A DNA stretch of 39,406 nt from Thraustochytrium sp. TN22 (taxonomy: Eukaryota; Sar; Bigyra; Thraustochytrida; Thraustochytriidae): positions 2,414-41,819 of the forward strand of contig JABLUY010000291.1 in NCBI GenBank assembly GCA_013306675.1, read 5' to 3'. Position numbers and translations under genes: made by a program. Of the stretch, positions 33,707-39,406 are shown one piece after another. The notes under the pieces are model-generated. The model did no database searches and had not been told where the DNA came from. It worked only from the letters and a program-made list of their open reading frames with translations. How positions within the stretch are numbered: the stretch's first letter is position 1; each line of letters starts with the position of its first letter.

Positions 33707-34811
33707 CTAGTCGGAGTCCTCCTCGTCGTCAGAACCCTCGTCGTCGGACTTGCCGCGGCGCTTGGCCGCGGCAGCCTCAGCGGCGCGCTTCTCGCCCTTG
33801 GCCACCTTGGCCATGTGCGCGCGGCGCTTCTTGGCCTTGGCGCGCAGCTTGTCCTTGAGGCGATCCTTCTCCTGCGCCTGCATCTCCTCGGCAATGCGCT
33901 GGTCCTCCTCGAGCTCGTCGAGCTCTTGCAGCACGGGGAGCAGCTCGGTGAAGCGCTGGTCTGCCTTGACAAAGGCAAGGCGGCGCAGCTCCTTGCCAGT
34001 GAGGCGGTCCTGGCTCTCCTCGAGCACCTCGCGGATCCAGACGTCGCGTGTGCGCCGGAAGAACTCGCGCAGCGGCTCCTTGACGGCCGGCGTGCGAGAG
34101 TCGTCGCCGAGTTGCAGGTTCTTGCGGAGGTCGTTCAGGCGCTTGGCGCGCTGCGCCGGCGTCAGCCCACCCAGCAGCGTCTCCTTTGCGTCCTTGTTGC
34201 TCTCGGCATCATCATCCTCGTCGTCGTCATCCTCGTCGTCGTCGTCATCGTCGTCGTCGTCATCGTCCTCATCGTCCTCGTCATCCTCGTCGTCGTCCTC
34301 GCCGTCGTCCTTCTCCTCGTACCACGAGATCTCCCGCCAGGTGCCCGGGTTGAGCTCGTGCCACTGGTCCATCTGGTTCAGGTCGACGTACCAGAGGTCG
34401 TCAAAGGTGATCTGGCGCGAGCCAACCTCGGTGCCGCCGCCGAACACGTAGAGCTTGCTGCCGGAGCTGACGAGGCTCGCGCCGATGCGGCCCTTGGGCG
34501 CGGGCATTTCCGGCTCGGACTCGGCCACGGTCTCCTCGGTCTCAGCTTCGTGCGCTACAGGCGGCGTCGCCATGTCTGCGGCAGGCTTGGCGTCGTCAGC
34601 GGGCACCGGCGCCGGAAGCTCGGTTTCCTCCGCCACGGGCGCCGGGGTCTCGCCCTCCAGGGCAGGCGCCGGCGCGTCATCGCTGGCCTTGGTCTGAGCT
34701 TGATCCTGGTCCTCGTCGTCCTCGTCGTCGATGTCAATCTTGGTGATCTTGCCGTCGATGATGACGTAAAAGGCGTTGTCATCGAGGCCGGCGTTGTCAT
34801 CACCGTAGTCG

Positions 34812-34842
<31 letters not shown>

Positions 34843-36049
34843 TGTCCACCTCGTTCTGATACGAGGTGTCGGTGGTAGCAATGGTGACACCGGAGCGGTC
34901 CTTCTTGCGACGGCGGTCCTTGGCGCTGGGGCCCTTGGTCTTGGGGCGGACCTGAAGCTCAAACCACTTGCGGCGGTCCATGTCAAAGGCGTGGAGGGTG
35001 TTGAAGAACTCGCCGACGAGGTCGTAGGAGGTTTCAGTATCGACGACGCCGCCAAAGAGAATCATGCGGTTCTTGTGTACACAGCTGGCGGCGCCACTCT
35101 TGCGCGGCGGCACGGAGCCTTTGTTGGGCACAGACTCCCAGCGGAAGCCGGGGCACTGGCCCGGCTTGGCCGGCGGCGTGAGGTGGAGCGCCCACATGTC
35201 GTCGAAGTTGCGCGCCTTCTCGGACGTGGCGGAGACTGCGACACGATTGCCGCCATACAGGTAGACGGTGTTCTGCGCAGTGTGGCAGACCATCTGAAAA
35301 CCGCCGCGCGCCGAGGGCCGGATGGAGGTCTTGGGCGGGATGGCCAGATGCCATTTCTCCTCGCGCATGTCGAAGAAGTAGAGGTCGTCGTAGTAGTTGC
35401 AACCGCGACTGGTCTCGTAGAAGCCGCCAAAGAGCACAATGAAGTTCTTCCAGGCCACCATGCGGTGGCCTGAGCGCGGCGACGGGCCGGTCTTGAGCTC
35501 GAGCTCGGTCCAGGCATTCTTGGCGAGGTCGAACTTCCACGTGTCGCGGTAGTGGTGGAACTGGTAGCCCTTGGAGAACTCGCCGCCGAAAATATAGGCC
35601 GTGTCGCGCCAGACGACCGTCTGGTGCGCGTTCCGCGGATCGGGCGTGTTGGGCGAAGAGATCTTCTTCCACTCGAGCTTGTCCAGGTTGAGCCGGTAGA
35701 CGTCGTTGAAGCACTCGCTCGTGTTGCCGTCGAAGAGCTCGCCGCCGAAGAGCAGCAGCTCGCCGCCGTACTGGCCCTCGAGCGGCGTCAAGGAGCAGTA
35801 CGCGCGCGGCGTCGGCGGCGGCGTCACCTCGACCGTGACGGCCTTGCGGTCGGCATCCTTGGACCGGAACTCCGCCAGGATGGCGTCCAGGTCCTCCTCG
35901 TCCTCGTCCAGGCCCTTCTTCTTGGCCTGCTTGCCGGCCTTCTTTTGCGCCTTGGCCTCCTGCTTGCGCTTCTTCTCCTCCTTCTTGGCTGCCTTGGCGT
36001 TCGCCGCCGCCGCGCCGCCGCCGCCGCCGCCGCCCTTCTTCTTGCCCAT
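33707..36049 (-). CDS. KLHDC4: Kelch-domain protein, KLHDC4/Kel3 type, with DUF4110
   Basis: A 780-residue soluble protein. Residues 1-60 are Lys-rich with the N-terminal block expected of this family (MGKKKGG... then DEDEEDLDAILAEFRSKD). About six kelch repeats follow (~80-400), visible as FGGE, FGGEFSKGYQFHHYRDTW, FGGFYETSRGCNYYDDLYFFD, YGGN and FGGVVDTETSYD, plus a last FGGG...DDLWYVDL blade near residue 540. Two Asp/Glu-rich runs (~397-418 and ~580-616) are longer than usual. The C-terminal DUF4110 region (LTPAQRAKRLNDLRKNLQL to ELDELEEDQRIAEE, ~620-715) and a Lys/Arg-rich tail complete the family plan. Kelch blades form a beta-propeller for protein binding. The cellular role of this family is poorly defined; a nuclear or nucleolar place is only a guess from the basic ends. 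Confidence 0.93.
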
Positions 36050-37082
36050 GTCGCCCGCCGCGCCGCGCCGCGCCGCCGCCGCCGCCCTCGCGCGCGCGCA
36101 GAGATCCCAGACTGGCCAAGGGCCGGGGCGGCCGAGCCTGGCGCGCCACTCGCGCGTGTGTGGACAGCCATGACCAGTCGAATTTTTCCCTGAGCGCGCT
36201 CCCCGGCTTCCCTATCGTGAGAACATGGCGAGTCGAGTCGAGTCGAGTTCGAGTCGAGGTCGAGTCGAGTCGAGTCGAGTCGAGTCGAGTCGAGTCGAGT
36301 CGCCACGAAATGGAGGATTGTTCGGGGTCCAAGCAACTACTGCAGTACGAGTGACTGTGCAACGCGAACAATCAAATTAGCGCGGACGTGCATCGCGAAC
36401 GTTGTGCCAACGTCAACGCTTGATGCAAGTGTGTCCCGAAGCACCGTGACTTGGTGACGGAAGCAACTCGGTGCGAACGCGAAGATTCCCTGTCGTGAGG
36501 GCATGGCGAGCCGAGTCGAGTCGCCACGGGGTGGAGGAGTGTTCGGGGTCCAAGCAACTACTGCAGTACGAGTGACTGTGCATCGCGAACAAATAAGTTC
36601 GCGCGGACGTGCATCGCGAACGTTGTGCTAACGTCAACGCTTGATGCGAGTGTGTCCCGAAGCACCGTTACTTGGTGGCGGAAGCAACTCGGTGCGAACG
36701 CGAAGATCTTTGCGCGAATGCAACTTCGCGCGGAAGCGAAGGCACCTTGGCGCGCGATCACGCGCCGAAAGCAAAAGCAACTTCACGCGGGGACGGAAGC
36801 AACTTCGTGCGGAAAGTCAAGGTCAAGGTCAAGGTCTGGTGTTGAACACAGGTGAAGAATTGTTTTGCTTTTCAAAGCAGGTCTGGACAGGGCAGCGCGA
36901 CGTGGCGGGCTGAGACAGAGAGGCCAAGACAAGACGAAGTGTTGCCAGGCAGAACGGAGCACGAAATCCAACTCGCGTGCGCGTTGTCTCGCTTTTGGTC
37001 GGGAATGGTCACACAGGGACACACGTGCGAGCACGGGAGCGCTAGGTCTCTGGTCGGACTCGGTGCTCCCTCCGAGTCATCA
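36050..37082. other. 1-kb gene-free region with two long repeat units
   Basis: Left end is the kelch-gene promoter and 5' UTR (CGCCG runs near 36058-36074). The middle is the two-copy repeat listed next. To the right, GCAACTTCGCGCGGAAGC-like words recur between ~36707 and 36810, followed by a short AAGGTC tandem (~36817-36834). Frames through it are repeat-driven; no gene supported. Confidence 0.6.
36210..36707. repeat. Two-copy long direct repeat with an internal GAGTC expansion
   Basis: Copies start at 36210 (CCCTATCGTGAG) and 36488 (CCCTGTCGTGAG) and match closely for ~220 bp, through GTCCAAGCAACTACTGCAGT and GCATCGCGAACGTTGTGC. The first copy is ~58 bp longer, mainly because its GAGTC pentamer run spans ~36229-36300 while the second has only two or three units. 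Confidence 0.88.
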
Positions 37083-39176
37083 TCATGCAAAAAGCTGGTC
37101 CTCGTTGCAAAGCTTCCAGTCGGGCTCCAGAAGGTCATCTGGGAGGTAGTCCCACTCCCGGAAGAGGCGCTGCTGCGAGCGGCCGACATGGACGTACTCG
37201 TCCTGCATCTCGTTCTCGCCGCCAAAGAGCTCGAGCACATTGTCCTGGGAGAATTGGTTCATGGCCTCGGCGAGGCCTTCGAACTGGGGCTTCTCCTTGC
37301 GCGGGCGGCGCGGGACTTGGGGCTGATATACGGGCGTGAGTTCACGGCGCGCGAGGCGCTCAAAGTCGAGGGGCGCAAAGAATGGGTGCTCCCGAAGCGC
37401 CTCCGGGTTGGTGCCGAGACGCGTCTCCGGGTCGCGGTCGAGAAAGCAAGTGACGATGTCCACGAGCGTTGGGTCGGCCTCGGACGAGAGCGACATCTCC
37501 TGTTGCAGGCGGCGCTCCTGATCCTTGGGGTTGCCCGGCCCGCCGAGCATGCTCTTGCGGTTCAGACGCTTGACAAAGGGCAGCCTGCCGGCGTAGAGAT
37601 AGTAGATGGTGACACCGAGCGACCACCAGTCAACGGCCGGACCGTAGCCTAGCTTGGACTCGGTCGCGTTGAGGAGCTCGGGCGCACGGAAGCCGTATGT
37701 GCCGACGCACTTGAGCTCCTCGGGCTTGAGGATAGTCATGGACTTGCGGCGAAGCAGCCTGTTGCCGTTCTGCGAGAGAGCACCCTCCTCCTTGGGGAAG
37801 CGGCTCGGCTGGATCTTGGCGCAGAGGCCCATGTCGGTGAGCACGGCGTGTCCCTGGGCGTCGAGCATGACGTTGACGGGTTTGAGGTCGCGATACAGAA
37901 TACCGTGCTTGTGCATGTGCTCGAGGCCGAGCGCGATCTCCGCCACGATGAAGCGCGTCTGGTCGAGCGAGAGCACGCCGTTGTTGACGCGCATGGCGTC
38001 GAGCAGCGTGCCGCCCTCGAGCAGCTCAAGCGCCAGAAAGAGCGCGCGAGACGTCTGGAAGGAAAATTCGGGCCGAACAATTGAAGGGCAGTCGCAAGTG
38101 ACCAGCACGTTGCGCTCGATGGTGACCTGGTCCGCGCTCTCAGCACCGTGCAAGATCTTCTTCTTGCTCATGACCTTGAGCGCGAACTGCGCGCCGGTGG
38201 TCTTCTTGCGCACACGCAGCACGCGGCCGAAGGAGCCCTTGCCCAGCGTCGACATGAAGTCAAAGTCGCGGTGTGAGATGGAGTTGTACACGCGCGCAAA
38301 CTTCATCTTGTACCGCTTGTACTCGGAGTGCTCGCGGAACTTGCTGTAGTAGCCCTTGTCCATGATGGCCGTGAAGATGATGTTTTGCGGCGTGCTTAGG
38401 GCGGCCCGCACGCCCGCCACGCTGCCAGCGTCCGCGGCCTCGACCACGGCGTCCGCGGTGCTCGCGCAGAGCTCGTTCGAGAGCACCTCGCCCAGGTACT
38501 GCTCACCGTCCGGTTCCAGGTGGCGGCCGACAATCTCGCGCGCCGCCTCGAGGATCTCCTCCTCGGTCGGCATCTCGCGGTCGTGGTACAGGTCGCGCGG
38601 CGGCGGCGGCCCGGCCGAGTCGTCGGCCGCGGTCGAGTCGTCCTCCGCATCGCCGGCATCGGCCGTCACATCCAGCGAGCGAGAGGTCCGCTTGACGAGG
38701 CGGGACGAGCCGCCCATGACGGACTTGACCGTCGAGCGCGCGCCAGCCTGGCGCTCCGCCGCCTCCTTGGCCTCGTCCTCCTCCTTGGCCTGCTCCAGCA
38801 CCTCGCGCAGGGAGACATCCTTGGGCGCCGACAAGAGGTGCACGGCCACCCAGGCCGAGACCAGGTCGCGCAGCTCCGGCAGGTTCTTCTCCTGCGCGAA
38901 CTCGAGCAGGTAGAACCTGCCCACGGGCTCGTCCATGAGGTTCCTCAAGTGCAGCGTGCGATTATCCCGGTTGTAGTCGAGATCCCCGTTGGGCTGGAAC
39001 TTGCGCAGCTTCTTGCGATACACCGTGCGCCTGCTCGCCAGGACCTCGAGCGCCACCATGGCGTGCCGGTCCTTGGGGATGTCATCGTAGTTGACCTGCT
39101 TCACCGTGCGCCCCACGCCGCCCACCAGGTCCTCCTCCGCCGCGCGGTCCACCTCCGCCGAGCACGTGCACCCCAT
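37083..39176 (-). CDS. AGC-family Ser/Thr kinase of GRK-like architecture (RGS-like + kinase), lipid-anchored
   Basis: A 697-residue kinase. It begins MGCTCSAE, a strong site for N-myristoylation at Gly2 with palmitoylation at Cys3/Cys5, so it should sit on the inner plasma membrane. Residues ~79-115 and ~205-285 look like the two parts of an RGS homology domain separated by a ~90-residue Ala/Asp-rich insert; this order is that of G-protein-coupled receptor kinases. The kinase domain starts at ~305: GKGSFG 312-317, K334 in FALKV, E354, YRDLKPVN with D430, DMG 448-450 in place of DFG (GRKs use DLG), APE 498-500. An AGC-type C-terminal extension follows to the end, including FFAPLDFERL and PQFEGL. 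All catalytic residues are present. Targets are unknown; phosphorylation of membrane receptors would fit. The start is at 39176 and the upstream DNA to the window edge is GC-rich promoter-like sequence. Confidence 0.92.
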   Translation of the reverse strand: MGCTCSAEVDRAAEEDLVGGVGRTVKQVNYDDIPKDRHAMVALEVLASRRTVYRKKLRKFQPNGDLDYNRDNRTLHLRNLMDEPVGRFYLLEFAQEKNLPELRDLVSAWVAVHLLSAPKDVSLREVLEQAKEEDEAKEAAERQAGARSTVKSVMGGSSRLVKRTSRSLDVTADAGDAEDDSTAADDSAGPPPPRDLYHDREMPTEEEILEAAREIVGRHLEPDGEQYLGEVLSNELCASTADAVVEAADAGSVAGVRAALSTPQNIIFTAIMDKGYYSKFREHSEYKRYKMKFARVYNSISHRDFDFMSTLGKGSFGRVLRVRKKTTGAQFALKVMSKKKILHGAESADQVTIERNVLVTCDCPSIVRPEFSFQTSRALFLALELLEGGTLLDAMRVNNGVLSLDQTRFIVAEIALGLEHMHKHGILYRDLKPVNVMLDAQGHAVLTDMGLCAKIQPSRFPKEEGALSQNGNRLLRRKSMTILKPEELKCVGTYGFRAPELLNATESKLGYGPAVDWWSLGVTIYYLYAGRLPFVKRLNRKSMLGGPGNPKDQERRLQQEMSLSSEADPTLVDIVTCFLDRDPETRLGTNPEALREHPFFAPLDFERLARRELTPVYQPQVPRRPRKEKPQFEGLAEAMNQFSQDNVLELFGGENEMQDEYVHVGRSQQRLFREWDYLPDDLLEPDWKLCNEDQLFA

Positions 39177-39406
39177 CGCGCGCTGCCGCCGCGAGCCCTC
39201 GACGCCTCCCTCCCGCGCGAGGCCGCCGCGCGAGCGCGACCGACTGCCTGCCTGCCTGCCTTGCCTCTCTGCTCTGCGCGCCCGAGCGCGCCCTCCACTA
39301 GCGCGCGCCTCCCCTGCCGCCGCCGCCGCGCCGGGACGCCCCGGCCGCGCCGCGCCGCGCCGCCGCGCGCAGGCCCGCCGTCTGCCTCCGCCCGCGCGCC
39401 GGGCCG
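39177..39406. promoter_or_regulatory. Upstream region of the GRK-like kinase, cut by the window edge
   Basis: GC-rich, with a short CTGCCTGC tandem near 39245-39258 and CGCCG pentamers near 39349-39362. No gene seen. Confidence 0.45.

Overview
This window looks like nuclear DNA of a compact, GC-rich, intron-poor unicellular eukaryote. It carries archetypal eukaryotic genes: primase large subunit, CSE1/exportin-2, SLX1, VPS26, a KLHDC4-type kelch protein and a GRK-like kinase. Nearly all are single open frames, the few introns are short, and codon third positions are almost always G or C. A labyrinthulomycete (thraustochytrid-like) stramenopile or another marine protist would fit. That placement is inference from gene content and style, and no marker gene proves it.

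Layout, left to right. A ~270-bp tandem repeat (1-895) abuts the promoter of PRIM2 (+). A 2.7-kb non-coding stretch follows, with four identical tRNA-Gly(GCC) genes, one of them inverted, and several short tandem arrays. Next come an LRR protein (-), a UDP-rhamnose-pathway epimerase/reductase (-), a small membrane protein (+), a tRNA-Gly(CCC) gene (+), and a mitochondrial type II isocitrate dehydrogenase with a C-terminal EF-hand (+). Then SLX1 (-), whose 3' end is repeated downstream, CSE1 (+), a secreted glycosidase-like protein (+), a very short mitochondrial-carrier-like protein (-), a 2017-residue type II membrane protein with LEA2-like and lectin-like parts (+), a three-exon VPS26-like gene (-), a small complex-I-like subunit with one intron (+), the kelch protein (-), and the AGC/GRK-like kinase (-) at the right edge.

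The genes do not form a pathway. They are ordinary housekeeping neighbours, often arranged head-to-head over 300-600 bp GC-rich promoters. The more unusual points are these: the IDH has Asp-Met where NADP enzymes have Arg-His, plus an EF-hand; all five tRNA-Gly genes are followed by T at the discriminator position; two introns share the same donor hexamer and a branch-point adenosine exactly 24 nt before the acceptor; pentanucleotide arrays and CTAG clusters recur in the intergenic DNA; and the giant lectin-tailed membrane protein has an architecture I do not recognise as a whole. I saw no virus-like element, DNA transposon, LINE or CRISPR array.
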